Part shown: positions 11,622 through 23,352 of the stretch, one piece after another
How the letters are laid out: each line of letters opens with the position of its first letter
Numbering within the stretch: position 1 is the first letter of the stretch
From: Ilex aquifolium
Taxonomy: Eukaryota; Streptophyta; Magnoliopsida; Aquifoliales; Aquifoliaceae
Length of the DNA: 64,000 nucleotides
Reading direction: 5' to 3'
Assembly (NCBI GenBank): GCA_951799425.1
Contig: OX637401.1
Coordinates: 21,924,001 to 21,988,000, forward strand
Position numbers and translations under genes: made by a program
Notes under the pieces: generated by a model
What the model was told of the DNA's origin: nothing
Database searches by the model: none
The model's input: the letters and a program-made list of their open reading frames with translations, nothing else

Positions 11622-14006
11622 ATTGCCATATTTTTTGTGTATGCTCTAGGTGTTGGATTTTTGTTTATTTGGTTAATGTGAAAATCTTTAGGTCAAAGGC
11701 ACAACAGAAGCTAGCATAGCATCCAGTTTGAGAGGTAATATTTGTGTTTAGAAGTTTTCATCCAGTTCGTTTGAAACTTTGGATGCTCTACATCTATTGA
11801 GCATACGTTTTTTTTTTACTTTTTTCTGTTTGAATGTAGATGATTTATTGTACATCCAGTCATTGGCCAATGTAGGACTTTAGAGTTCATCCAATATTTA
11901 GATTTCATAGGCCAATGTAGGACTTTATTGAATTAAAGGTGGTTGGTAGTCATTGTAACAATGAACTTAGCTGTTTAATATTAGAAAACAAAGCTAGGAT
12001 TAGATTTTCATTGAATATTGAATGAAACATGTAATATGGTTGACATTTTCATGTTGGATATCCGTTAGGTTAGAAGTTGATTGCATATGTAATCCTCCTC
12101 GCCGTATGCAGATATGTGTGTGTTCTTCGTTAGTATTTTTTTGGATAATTATGTTGATTCCAACTGACGAGAAAAGCAAAAATTTTCTGTTCCTGTTCAG
12201 TGTTTGATTTTTTTTGAGTCCACAATCAATGTTCGATTTTTTTATGAATTGTATGGTACCTTTAGGCACAGTTTATCGCTCTCTATAATAATAAGACACA
12301 ACCTAAATTAAATCAGTTAGAACTTAGAAATACTTATGTGCCACTACTCACACATGAATTTGTGCATGCTCTCCTTGATGTTTACGACTGACCAACTAAA
12401 TTGAGAATCAATGATGATGTACGGTATTTATTTTTCTTCTTTCATTGTGTTCAAGATCAATGTTCACTTTGTTTGAATTACATCGTGCTTTTAGATACGG
12501 GTTAAAGTCCATTCCACTCAGAAATTTGTGTGGTGGTAATTCCTAGCTCTAAAGAAGATGATGTTGAAGGAAGTTCTTTATGTCGTCGTGCACGTGTGTG
12601 TTTTTTGTGTGTAGTTTGTATGTGTTGTGTTTATTCCGTGTTTAGTACGTCGAAGTAATTACACATAGTTATGATGATATGTTTGGTTTTGATGTGAATT
12701 GATGGTTGGGTATGGAATTTTGTTGTGATGTATGATGATTGTGGTGGAAATAGAATTGAATTGTGGTTGTACGATACATTATTATGATTGTTATGTATGA
12801 TTGTGAGTTCTGTACACATGTTAAAATCTTTTTTGAAAAATTAGTGGGTATTAGATTGTTTTCAATTTATTTAATTGAAGTAAATGATATAAAAATTATT
12901 TCAAATTGATGGTTTATGTGCCTTTAGGCACGGTAGTATTCTTCAAGTTTTAATTCAATTTTTCGTTATTTCGTGCCTTCAGGCACAAACAATTACTTGT
13001 AATTTAATAAGAACGACGTTATTAAATAGCCAAGCTCACCTTCCAAAAAATAAATGAGATTAAAAAATTTTAGATTGATACTAAAAAACTTGGTAACAAT
13101 CTTGAAAATTTAGGTTTATTCCCTTATCTGAGTCACAACTTGACTTGTTTAAATAGTAACCATTGTGTTAAATTCTCACTACGACTATTATATTAAAAGG
13201 AAAATAAAAAGGGAAAAAGGAGAAGGGTAAGTGGAGGAGAACCTCCCCCCTTCAAGCCCACTAAATCCTATCCTTCCAAAAGTGAAAACATGGATGTAAA
13301 GGACTTTACCTCCTTTTCCATATTTGCCATTTGGGGAAGAGAGATATCATGTGGTGAAATTCACTTTTCCAAGTATGAAATGTTTTATGAGGGAGATGGA
13401 TTTTAAGAAAGAGAAGATTGGTTTTTTAGAGACAAATAGAGAGAGAGAGAAATGAGTCCTTCAAGGGTAAGAAATCTTTTTTAAAGAGAAAGAGAAACAG
13501 AATAAAGTGTTTTTATTTCACTTCACTTTGTATTAGTAAATAGGAAATGAAATTTCAAAAGAGTATTTAAACATGTCCAACATGTATTTCATTGTTTGCC
13601 ACAAAAAAAAAATGATTTCATTTAGAATTTCATTCACACTCTTTTACTCCCTCCGTTCCTAAATATCTGTCATTTAATGAAACCAAAGCACAATTAATAT
13701 TTTTTCTTCCAAATTTACCCTTAACTCTTTAATGCATCAAATTAGGTGGAGGCTAAGTGTCTTTCATATTCATTTACTTCCCAATACGTATTGAATAAGG
13801 GTATTTTAGTTTTGTGTAATTATTTTTTACTTATATTAGAGTTATTTAATAACTTCCTTAATTCTTGTGCAAAAACTTTAAACGTCACTTATTTAGGAAC
13901 AGAAGGAGTAAAACCTAACATGGCATGTACACATTTGCAAAAATTAGAATTTAGGTATATATGAGTACCAAATTGAAAAGTCAAAAATAAATCAAGGCCA
14001 ATAATG
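11622..14006. other. Gene-free stretch before PP2-B copy A
   Basis: Includes small hairpins of the form GTGCC-TTTA-GGCAC near 12249, 12919 and 12972. The start CTCTATAATAATAAGACAC at 12280 is faintly Helitron-like. The block at 13240-13330 (CACTAAATCCTATCCTTCCAAAA) recurs at 20905, 29820, 46775 and 49985 and marks each duplicated segment. No gene recognised. Confidence 0.45.
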
Positions 14007-14237
14007 GTTTGGATAAATCTCATTTTGCCCGTAAAAGATATTTGTTTGGCCGTTTATTTTGTGCCAAATCAATTAATTAAGAATCACAAAATAAACGGAC
14101 GACCAAACGGAAATAAGATGGTCGATCACATTGGAACATTTTTATTTTTTTGAGGGATAATATGAAAAAATTAATCATTCAAAGTGTAAATTGAGAAATT
14201 TTAAATCTTTCTGGGGCAAAATGGAATTTATCCAAAC
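14007..14237. mobile_element. MITE just upstream of PP2-B copy A
   Basis: Inverted ends of about 25 bp (GTTTGGATAAAT.TCATTTTGCCC against its complement at 14213-14237), with a second inner palindrome around TTTATTTTGTG...CACAAAATAAA (14053-14097). It ends 71 bp before the copy A start codon, so it forms part of the promoter region. I cannot define a clear target duplication. Confidence 0.6.
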
Positions 14238-14308
14238 GCTTTTGGATCTTTTGACTCGTGTATATAACTTTGTACATCCCACCACATAGGAGTCCACAGT
14301 CCACGAGA

Positions 14309-16550
14309 ATGTCGTCGTGTTTCTCGTTATTGCCGGAAGGTTGTATAGCAGACATCATATCATTGACATCACCGAGGGATGCTTGCAGAGCGTCGGCGAT
14401 CTCATCGGCGTTCAAATCGGCAGCTGAGTCCGACATCGTTTGGGAGAAGTTCCTGCCGTCCGATTATCGGGAGATCATATCAAGGTCCGTCTCTCCGGTG
14501 GTTTACTCCACCAAAAAGGAACTCTACTTCCTCCTCTGCAACTCTCCTATCCTCCTTGATGAAAGCAACTCAATCACTCTTCTACTATATTTTTTCTACT
14601 TGCTAATTGAATTCTCTGGATGTCTGTTGGTAAAATTTTCTGTGTGTGCGCAAGTTTGCTTGTGTAGTGGTGATAATCGAGTCGAGCGAACTCGACTATT
14701 TTACATATAAACAAGCTGAGCCATCGACTCAATTATCAGCCCTAGCTTGTGTTTGTGTTGTTGGGGGGGGGGGGGGGGGGGGGGAAGGGATATAATGGAT
14801 CAGGATTCGGATTTGGTAACTGATCAAGTCGTTATTCATTGTGCCCTGTTTGTGGATTTCTATGTGTTCCATGGATCCCTATTGTGGTACAACAAAAATG
14901 AATTGGAATGGAATTGTGGATTTCTATGGGTATCATTGATGCTCATTGGAGCCCAATGAATTCAACTGTGGACAATTGAATTTGACTGAAATTAACAAAA
15001 TTTGAAATAGAAAAGATAGTCAGTTTCAATTGGTTACAGTGTAGCTGGAACACAAAGCTCCCGCCTAGGAGGCATAAGTTGTTGGAAGCGTTACCCATTT
15101 TTTAGGAGGTTGATTCCCGAAGCTAATTGATTGTTATAATGGGACTAAATGAATTTAGGGGTGGAAGATTGAATTTAACTAAAATCGGCAAATATTTGAC
15201 AAAATCTGAATTCGAGAAATATGATCAGATCATATTGGGTGGTCATTGACTATGGAAATGAGTTTGCAATTAATGTTAGTTGTTCCAATGGATGTCAGTA
15301 GAACCCATAGGAACCCACTGTGTGGCGTTCTAATGAGCAGATTGTTGATTTAACTTGACCATAGTTTGATCAAATTTAAATTTGGCAGAGAACCGGACCC
15401 CTTAGGTTTAGGCCGAAGCAGGCCATGCTATTATTTGCGTTTTAGATGGTTGGTGGGGTTGGTGGCTCAAGGCGATTTATGCACTATGTGGTATGCACTG
15501 TTGTTTGTTATGAGAATCAAGAAATGCACCTTTTCCAGTTATGATGGTGGATTTGAACCTAGTTGAGCACATTGCAAATTGCTTGAGACATGAAAGAATA
15601 GACAAGACTTTTGTTTCTTGTATATTTGATCATTATTCCTAATAGGAACCTATGTTTGCTGAACTGTTTGTAGTTAATCTAATGATTTTCAGTTGTTACA
15701 ATGTGCTTACTCTAGTTCTTTGAAGACCAAGAGGTCCTTTAAGAGTAAACCGTCACAACAGTAGAAATTTTCCATTGAGGTCATAGAGCAATGCAAAACC
15801 CAAAATGAGATGATGTTGTTTATTTTTTCCAACAGAACTTATTTCTTATATATTACCTATTTTCTAATAATGCAATCTTTATAATTGTTCATAAGCAGAG
15901 CTTTGCGCTAAATAAATGGAGCGGCAAAAAATGTTATATGCTACGAGCTAGAGAGCTTTCAATTGCGTGGAAAGATAGCCCACAGTACTGGAAGTGGACG
16001 TCTTTGCCTGAGTCAAGGTCTCTCCCCGTCCACCTATTTGTTTATGTGTATGCATTGATGACTGATGTACATACATTTCTAAATGTCCAGATTTTCTGAG
16101 GTGGCTGAGCTCCTGGCCGTGTGTTGGCTCGCTGTTGGAGGCAAGATGCAAACTCAGATGTTGTCCCCAAAGACCACTTATGCAGCTTACCTTGTCTTCA
16201 AACTAGCAGAAAATTCGAGGGGCCTTGAAGTGCCTGCAAAGGCTTCAGTTAGATTTGTTGTGGAAAGCCAAGATGGGGCTGAAGAGTCAAACGATACAGT
16301 TCGCCTGAAATTGGCGACAGATAGACATGGGCATTTACGAGGGTTGCATAGCCGTAGGCGTGCAGCTAGACAGCCTAATGGTCGGCTTCCGCAGAAGAGA
16401 GGGGATGAATGGATGGAGATTGAGCTCGGGCAGTTTTTTAATGATCATGGAGATGACGGTGAAGTGGAGATGCAATTGAAGGAGATCCAACAGCTTAATT
16501 GGAAGACTGGCCTCATTGTCGAGGGCATTGAGCTTCGGCCTAAGGAGTAA
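14309..16550 (+). pseudogene. PP2-B-type F-box gene, copy A, exon 1 donor deleted
   Basis: F-box subunit of an SCF ubiquitin ligase with a C-terminal PP2 (Nictaba-like) domain. Start [12 protein letters not shown] at 14309. Exon 2 is 15899-16017 (119 nt, [15 protein letters not shown]...) and exon 3 is 16091-16550, ending ELRPKE. Compared with copy B, 12 nt have been lost after LLDE, including the CTG/GTAAGG donor. Codons stay open downstream, and TTG/GTAAAA at 14630 lies in phase 0 with exon 2. Use of it would add about 22 hydrophobic residues, predicting a 299-aa protein. Intron 2 is only 73 bp. Exons 2 and 3 have no stops, so loss is recent or splicing is rescued. I mark it as a pseudogene because the conserved donor is gone; function is not excluded. 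Confidence 0.6.
14763..14784 (+). repeat. Poly-G run of 22 in copy A intron
   Basis: An uninterrupted G homopolymer downstream of TTGTGTTGTT. Runs this long are unstable and hard to sequence, so the length may be approximate. Confidence 0.9.
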
Positions 16551-16727
16551 GATTGAATTGAATGTACGGATTTAATACCTTTCGATGCAACACACACTGT
16601 GTTAATACGAAACTCATTTATATGCGGTTGGTAATATTTGAATTTAGTTTTACCTGATCAAAAAAATTTAGTACCGATGTTTTATTATGTAGATAAATTG
16701 TTTATAATTCTCCACCTTCAATTTTTA

Positions 16728-17255
16728 GGGTAAATTGCACTACAGGTCCCCAAAATGTGGGGTTGTTTCATTTTGATCTACAATGTTTCAATTGCATCAT
16801 TTTAGTACCTGAAGTATTAAATATATTTTTATGTGGTCTTTCAAGCGGACAATGTTCAGATTATTAATGATTTTTTATTATAAATTTGTCATATAATATC
16901 TAAATATGGGCAAAAAAATTATTTGGATAACTCTTGACCAAATTTTTATCCAAATTTTGACCAAAGAGTTACTCAAATTATACAGTTTTGATTATAAGCT
17001 ATCTAAATTTTGGTCAAGAGTTATCTATATTACACATTTTTGGTCAAGAATTACCTAACTTATTTTTTGTCCATATTTAGGTAATCATGTGACAAAAAAT
17101 ATGATAAAAAAATTGTTAGCAATTTAGATGTTGTCTGTTTGAGAGACCACATTGAAACATATTTAATACTTTAAGGATTAAAATAATGTAATTAAAATAT
17201 AGGGGATAAAAATAAAACAAACTCTATACGCCGGGACCTCCGGTACAATTAATCC
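16728..17255. mobile_element. Mutator-like inverted-repeat element after copy A
   Basis: Inverted ends GGGTAAATTGCACTACAGGT and, at the right, the complement of GGATTAATTGTACCGGAGGT. A perfect 9-bp duplication CAATTTTTA flanks it (16719-16727, 17256-17264). The matching place downstream of copy B (about 27340, CACCTTCAATTTTTGTTTTT) lacks the insertion. There is no transposase, and it is one of several GGGTTAATT-type elements in the window. Confidence 0.85.
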
Positions 17256-17381
17256 CAATTTTTATTTTTCCGCTGTTGTTTTTATTATGGTTCAATAGGA
17301 TTCAGATTTTATGAACAAAAAAAAAAAAAAATAGGATTCAGATTTAGAACACCCTCATGCTCAGCAATAGCATTGGCAGGC

Positions 17382-17382
<1 letters not shown>

Positions 17383-17430
<48 letters not shown>
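17383..17430. repeat. CT then CA microsatellite
   Basis: A (CT)n tract followed by (CA)n, downstream of copy A. The equivalent tract behind copy B is at 27430-27470, so the microsatellite predates the A/B duplication. Confidence 0.85.
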
Positions 17431-17616
17431 TATCAGGCTTGCTTCGCCCGTCCAACAAAAACGCCTTTTGCTTTGCCTAAAAGAAAGAGGAGGGAGACTT
17501 GTTAATCTCCCCAACATATATAGTCATCGATAAGTCTTACGAAAAATTGTATCATTCCTTAAAGTTTATTGAATTCACAGACAGTTCACTTACCCTTTTT
17601 TAAATTATATAGATGT

Positions 17617-17813
17617 CAATTCTAAGGTAGTTTAAGTGGTAATACGAACGGACTGTAAACTCAAACGTCCTGAGTTTGAACCTTGGCAAACTCTTGCAGC
17701 TAAGTCACGAGGGATTTATGCCTAATAAAAAACCTTATTCAAGATCGGGAAGGGAATTAATTGAGTTGTGCGTAAATTAACTCGAACATCCTTAGCCGTT
17801 GAACCAAAAAATA
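17617..17813 (+). mobile_element. tRNA-derived SINE
   Basis: Carries an A-box-like TAGTTTAAGTGG (about 17628) and a B-box-like GAGTTTGAACC (about 17673) at normal spacing for a pol III promoter, and ends in an A-rich tail AAAAAATAAAAAATT. Imperfect duplications AAATTATATAGATGTC and AAATTATAGACACC flank it. The boundaries are approximate. Confidence 0.6.
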
Positions 17814-18201
17814 AAAAATTATAGACACCGCTTGCCTATACGTCGCACGTATAGACAAGCAAATCCTTGTCGTATCCTTAAGGTAGCCACATATTCTCGA
17901 CATATCCAATGACCCTCTACTATGTATTTAACATTTTGAATTTGAACCCATCTGGGGTGCCCTTTTAATAATTATATAAAAGAATTTTCTTAAAAATGTT
18001 GTGACCATAGCATCCCTAGTGGGAATGGTTTGATGGTGTAAGCCATGCATGTAAGAGTAACGTTGTCAATAAAAACGGAAATTGAGTATCCAAAATTAAA
18101 AAATATTTTTAAAGAATTCAAATTGTATCTGGTTGTATCCGTATTCAATACATATTAAATGAAAATAATCTGGCCTTGATGAAGTATCTGTGCTTCATAA
18201 G

Positions 18202-19267
18202 CAGGGGCGGATTTGCAGTGGGGGCAATGGGGGCAGCTGCCCCACTGGAATTTGAAAAAATATTGGGGTGTAGTTGAACTTTTTTGAAGTTTTAGAATTT
18301 GTTAAAGATTGCCCTCACTGAAAAGCTTTTAAATTTAAGGGTAATAATGTATATTTTCAAACATGTGGGGGTTCCTTTAAACTCTGGCAAAAGAAAAAAG
18401 TTACTTTATCATGGCACAGTCCTGTTTCCTTTGTTCCGGCCAAAACTCCGTCCGTCTCCTTTGTAATCTTTCTCTGTTCGACGTCCATGGATCCTTAGGC
18501 TCTCTATTTGTTCTAGCTCTACACTCTGGAAATTCGTTCTCCTCAGTTTTTTACTCCCTCTTTAGTGGTACCTTTCTATTTTCGACTTTAATTGTTATTG
18601 TCATGATCTATTGGGAAGATAACTTAGAAGGATGGGAGTTTAGGAGATTCTTTCAAAGTTGGCTTGTCGGGAGGTAAACCATGAACGATTTCTTTGATTT
18701 CGATTATTATTATATGTTTTAATTTTTGGGCCAGTGATTAGGGTTTTCAAATAATTGGATTTTTATATTTGGAATTTATGTGTTATAAATTATTTTTTGG
18801 ATTAAATCATTTCGATTGATTAGGCTTGAGTAAATTGATTGTAATGAATTAAGTTATTCCTATATCTAAGATTGATTTAGTTAAATTTTTTTGTCCCTAG
18901 ATTGATTTAATTGACTTGTGGTAGATTTGATTTTTCTAAATTATTTTTGTTAAAAATTGTTCAATTTTTCTAAACTATTTTGATGTATTCTGAATGAATA
19001 ATGCATACTAAGTTGTGTTTGACTAAAGAGATTAATTTTTTAATCAACTATTGATAAAAAGTTTTTGTCAGATTCTATAGATGATAATTTGATAACAATT
19101 TTTTTTTGTTGATTTTTTTTGTATTTCTCTCGTATATGAAGGTTGTGTCTTTAATTGACGTTCTTTTAATGAAACAATGCTTTGGTGAAAACTATGTCAA
19201 CATTTGGAGTTAAATTGTTATATGTTTAAGTTGGCCCCACTGAAAAAGTTGTCTGGCTCTGCCCCTG
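18202..19267. mobile_element. hAT-type non-autonomous element
   Basis: Ends CAGGGGCGGA and TCTGCCCCTG are inverted repeats with the classic hAT start CAGGGGC. A perfect 8-bp duplication TTCATAAG occurs at 18194-18201 and 19268-19275. The paralogous site in segment B (about 28795) is empty. The 1066 bp has no transposase. An 88-codon open frame at 18411 is inside it and I do not regard it as a host gene. Confidence 0.92.
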
Positions 19268-19350
19268 TTCATAAGTACAAAGAGGTTTGCAAATTGGAGC
19301 GAAACCCCATGTTTTTATGTGTATGACAACGCAGATGTCTCCATATGTAT

Positions 19351-19864
19351 TGACGAGCCCATATTCAAACTAGGACTGGGCCCATTTCATAAGTTAAGCC
19401 CAAACTATCTAAAAGTAGGCCAAGCTCAGCTAATGGCCTCAGCCTAATCTAAATATCAGGAGTCCAGAAAGATCAACGCACGTGAGGAGTAATCATCAGG
19501 ATAGCCATGACTCTAAGATGGTGTTTATCCCCAATTGTAGCTATCCTCCTCGATAAACTAGTACATTGACTCTCACATCACCGCCTCAACTAGGGCTCTG
19601 TGCCTATAAATTGTAAACCCTCTTACACATGGGAAACACATCTATCTCTCACACAGAGATTTCACACACTTCACCTTGAGTGTACTATTACTCTTTCTCT
19701 CTCTCTATCCCCTACTACCTTGCACTCTCTCATTAATAGAGTTCTCCGGCCACCGTTGTCGCTTTCAGTGGTTAGGTCCCCAGACCTAACCACAAAATCT
19801 TTGTCTTTTATACCACACACTCCACTGATTTAATTGTGTATAAATCCACTTTTGTGCATCTTCA
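19351..19864 (+). mobile_element. Solo LTR (family 1), second copy
   Basis: Starts TGACGAGCCC, ends TGCATCTTCA, with a perfect 5-bp duplication TGTAT (19346-19350, 19865-19869). The segment B counterpart (CCATATGTATAAGCACATTT, about 28870) is the empty site. It has a TATA-like CCTATAAATTGTAAAC near 19602, as in the copy at 11021. Confidence 0.9.
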
Positions 19865-20004
19865 TGTATAAACACATTTAATACCATAGGAAATTTGGTT
19901 TGAAGCAAATTGAGTGTTTTTTGTTCATGTGTGCATGTGTGAGAGAGTGAGGGTAGCAACGACATATCACGGTGGTTAAGGTCTTGAGTTCGGTGGGTGT
20001 AGTT

Positions 20005-20007
<3 letters not shown>

Positions 20008-20046
<39 letters not shown>
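20008..20046. repeat. TG/AG compound microsatellite
   Basis: (TG)n followed by (AG)n. The paralogous tract in segment B at 28979-29038 is clearly longer. Confidence 0.85.
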
Positions 20047-20049
<3 letters not shown>

Positions 20050-20565
20050 CTCATTCGGTCTACTAACCTTTTTAGTAAAGTAAGAAATACAACCGAAAAA
20101 GAATGAGGAGTACTTCTTAACACCATAAGGATAAATCAATTATTTTAGTATACCTAAAAGCATTTGAGTGTAATTTTCGTAAGTTTTTAAACATTTATGG
20201 CTAAGGGGCATTAATCGAGATGAGCTTATTTAACTTGAGTATGATCATATTTTGTTTAGTTGTGATCTGTCTAGCTCAAATCAATCCTAATTTTTAATAA
20301 AGATTCTTACTCAAGTTCAGCTCGTTAAAACCTTCCATTTTGCGTGTCTGGATATATTTTGCTTTATTGTATATATTTTCACTTCTTCTCAACATCTATA
20401 ATTTAGAAAATTAGGAAGAATTGTGAATGAGGGAAGAAAAGAGGAAATCTTTACATGTTTAGTAAGAAGGGAATGAACAAAGAAAAAACTACAAAATGGA
20501 AAAAGGTTGGAACCCATTAAAGCTAGATTACAATTCAATGGGATCAAGGTTGTTAAGCCATGAGG

Positions 20566-20826
20566 ATTTTTATTTATTTTTATTTATTTATTTGCTGGTT
20601 GAAAAAAAGGGTGGAGGCAAAGAAGAGCAACCAAAGACCACCCTATAGGCCTTCACTGGTGAGATCATGAAACTCTTGACCGCGTCCGTTACACCTCTCG
20701 GGAACGGACCTAGCTAAACTAGCACAACAGTCAACTACCGAGCCTCAATATGGACTCCAAGACTCAAACCTCTAATCTCAGAGTGAAAAGTTCAGCCGAT
20801 ACCTCACTGGACCACCCTACTCGATA
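20566..20826 (-). mobile_element. tRNA-derived SINE, minus strand
   Basis: On the minus strand it has A-box-like GTGGTCCAGTGAGG and B-box-like GAGGTTTGAGTC, and a T/A-rich tail at the plus-strand left side. Flanks TTAAGCCATGAGG (20553-20565) and TTAAGCAATAAGG (20827-20839) fit a long SINE-type duplication. The segment B sequence GTAAGCAATGAGGTTACC at about 29738 is the uninterrupted site. Confidence 0.75.
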
Positions 20827-21169
20827 TTAAGCAATAAGGTTACCATAGGAAGGTATGAGAGAAAAGGCAGGAGAAAAGAAAAGTGAAGGGAGAGTCTTCC
20901 CCTTCAAGACCACCAAATCCTATCCTTCGAAAATGGAAATGAAGTTTTAAAGGATTCCACTTATTTGTCAATGTATGTCACTGAATTTAATCAATCTCCG
21001 AGATCATACAATTAGACTACTAAAATCATTCTAAAACCCTTTAATCTTCCTAGTTTACATGTAACCCAAGATAAGACACTCTCTCCTTTTCACATTAGAT
21101 AGTTCCATGTGCACTAAAAGTGTGTACTAAATCATTGTCTGTTGTTAGATGATAGTTAATTCCATTTGA

Positions 21170-22621
21170 ATTTTGAAGCGAGGTATGAACAGACCACTGA
21201 CATCCAAAATTTTTTTTATTGCACATTCAGCAATAACTCTTGACTTCTTATTACTAACATAATTAAACTAAAACCAGTTTCAATAGAGTATTTTGCATAA
21301 TGTAAGACGAAATTGTGAAACACCTCTTTCAAATTCTTGCCTAACCTCTCTGATTGCATTTGACCATCCATCAGAAAACAAATGAATCCCCTACAATGGA
21401 CAAAATTGAGGAAGGAGATCATTCTCAACGTCCAAAATATTGCTTGAACTAACAACATTTGACTGCACAATTAACATTGAACTACTATCATCTACTACAC
21501 TGTCATGAGATCTTTGATCACTCGTAGTAACACCAGCATACTCAAGACTAAACGAACGAACGAAATACATCAAGCTCACCAAATCATCATATTTGTCAAG
21601 AAGGATGCCCAGAAAGAGGATAAGATAAAACAACAAATTCGGTAATCAAACTCTCAAATTTGGAACAAACTTCTCCAACTAAATCACACAAATGAATATT
21701 CTCATTTGCCCTTAAAACTACGGTTAACTACATAACAATTGCCCGTTTAGACATTTGATTATGAAAAACTTCATTCAACAGACAATATACAATATTAATA
21801 ATAGTGAACTATAAATAAAATTTTAAATAAACACACTAATGTCAAACCAAGAACAAAACAATGCACATAAAAAAGAATTAATAATACCGTCAGAGTAATG
21901 TAAAAAGAACAATTAAAGAATCACAGTGAACTAAAACATTAAACAATTAAAAAGAAAATGATGAATCCATATTGAGAATCAAAATGATATACACATAACA
22001 AAAATTACAGAATCAAATCTTCAAATAAAAAACATAGAAATAGTCAAAATTTCAATTTATATAAATTCAACAAAAATTGAAAGAAGAAGAATAATGAACA
22101 CACAAACTAGTATAGCCTCAGTACAACTACTTACCTTGAAGTAAACAACGATGAACACACAAATCCAACAAACAAGAATGAGTTATTCAAAAACGATGAA
22201 TCCAAAAATTGATCACTGCTTTTAATAAAAATCGATGCAAAGATATCGCAACCTTCCCCCTTCGAAGCAAACAAAACAAAAAACAATATGTCAATTACAC
22301 TCTTCGAATCAAATACGACAATAGATCCTCAATTTTACGTATGAAATCTTAGAAAGAAACTTAACGAGCAAAAAATAACGAAAGACGGTAGAAAATAATA
22401 GAAATCGCATGCTTTCATACAATTTAGAAAGTATGAGCAATATTGTCATATAAAAAAAAAAATAGTTTAGACCTCTCGCCTTAAAAGTTCAGCTGAGTTA
22501 AATCTTACGTTGCAAGCATGAACTTATTTAGAAATTTAGTACGAACTTTATAACTTTCAACAATTTTCACTTTTTTTTAGGAGTCCATAGTCTCTTTTTT
22601 TTTTATCCATGGTCCATCGTT
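21170..22621. other. Unrecognised A-rich sequence with minus-strand open frames
   Basis: Departs from the segment A/B homology near 21170. Two overlapping minus-strand frames (21216-21470, 21391-21636) contain protein-like text (for example GVTTSDQRSHDSVVDDSS) but no domain I recognise. Donor-like and acceptor-like signals lie near 22130. It may be a degenerate transposon or transcribed relic. Confidence 0.3.
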
Positions 22622-22630
22622 TTCATTTTA

Positions 22631-23317
22631 GGGTTAATCATAAATTGCACGTCCACCGTTTTCATCAATCGTTCAAATCTCAATGTGTGTACCCTCAAAG
22701 GTGTTTAAAACTTAAATGGATAAATTACACTTAGACCTCTTCATACTTATCACTTAATCACCTACACCCCTCATATTTGAAATATTATACCTACATCCCC
22801 TAAGAATCCAAATATGGCTAAAAACGTTCTCCTAATTTGGTATCCAAATAATTCTGTTCAAGTGATGCATTAGATTGAATATAAAGAATATTATATAAAT
22901 ACTTACATTATATTGGATATTCAAATGGTTAGTTTGATTTTGAATTTTAGAGTATAACGAGCCACAAAATAAAGGATAGTATAAAAATTATAATTTTTTA
23001 TTAGGATGAAATCATGTTTTTTAAAGATTATATAAACAGATATTAACGACAAACAGTTATGTGTTACACGTGCACAAACGTCAGGAAGTGTAGAACTAAT
23101 ATTCTAAATGTGAGGGGTCCAAATGATTAAGTGACAAACTTGAGGAGTCTAGGTATAATTTATTCAACTAGTTTTAGAAGGCAAACTGACTGCGATTAAC
23201 TTTAAGTGCGCATTAATACAAATTTATATTTATAAGAGTGTAAATTAAAATTTTTTATCTTTAAAAATACAAATTAAAATCGCAGAGATCTTTTAAGGTC
23301 GAATCTGCGATTAACCC
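22631..23317. mobile_element. Mutator-like inverted-repeat element abutting copy B
   Basis: Ends GGGTTAATCATAAATTGCAC at the left and GCGATTAACCC at the right. Flanks TTCATTTTA (22622-22630) and TTTATTTTA (23318-23326) agree at 8 of 9 bases. The inner blocks (TTCAAATCTCAATGTGTGTACC, and CCAAATGATTAAGTGACAAACT) match the arms of the element at 34818-36996, so they are one family. It ends 35 bp before the copy B start codon and therefore supplies almost all of the proximal promoter. Confidence 0.82.
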
Positions 23318-23352
23318 TTTATTTTAACGCGCACCGGGGAGAGAGAGAGAGA

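Noticed and set aside
18411..18677. 88-codon frame starting MAQSCFLCSGQ
   Set aside because: Wholly inside a hAT element that is absent from the paralogous segment; no domain recognised.
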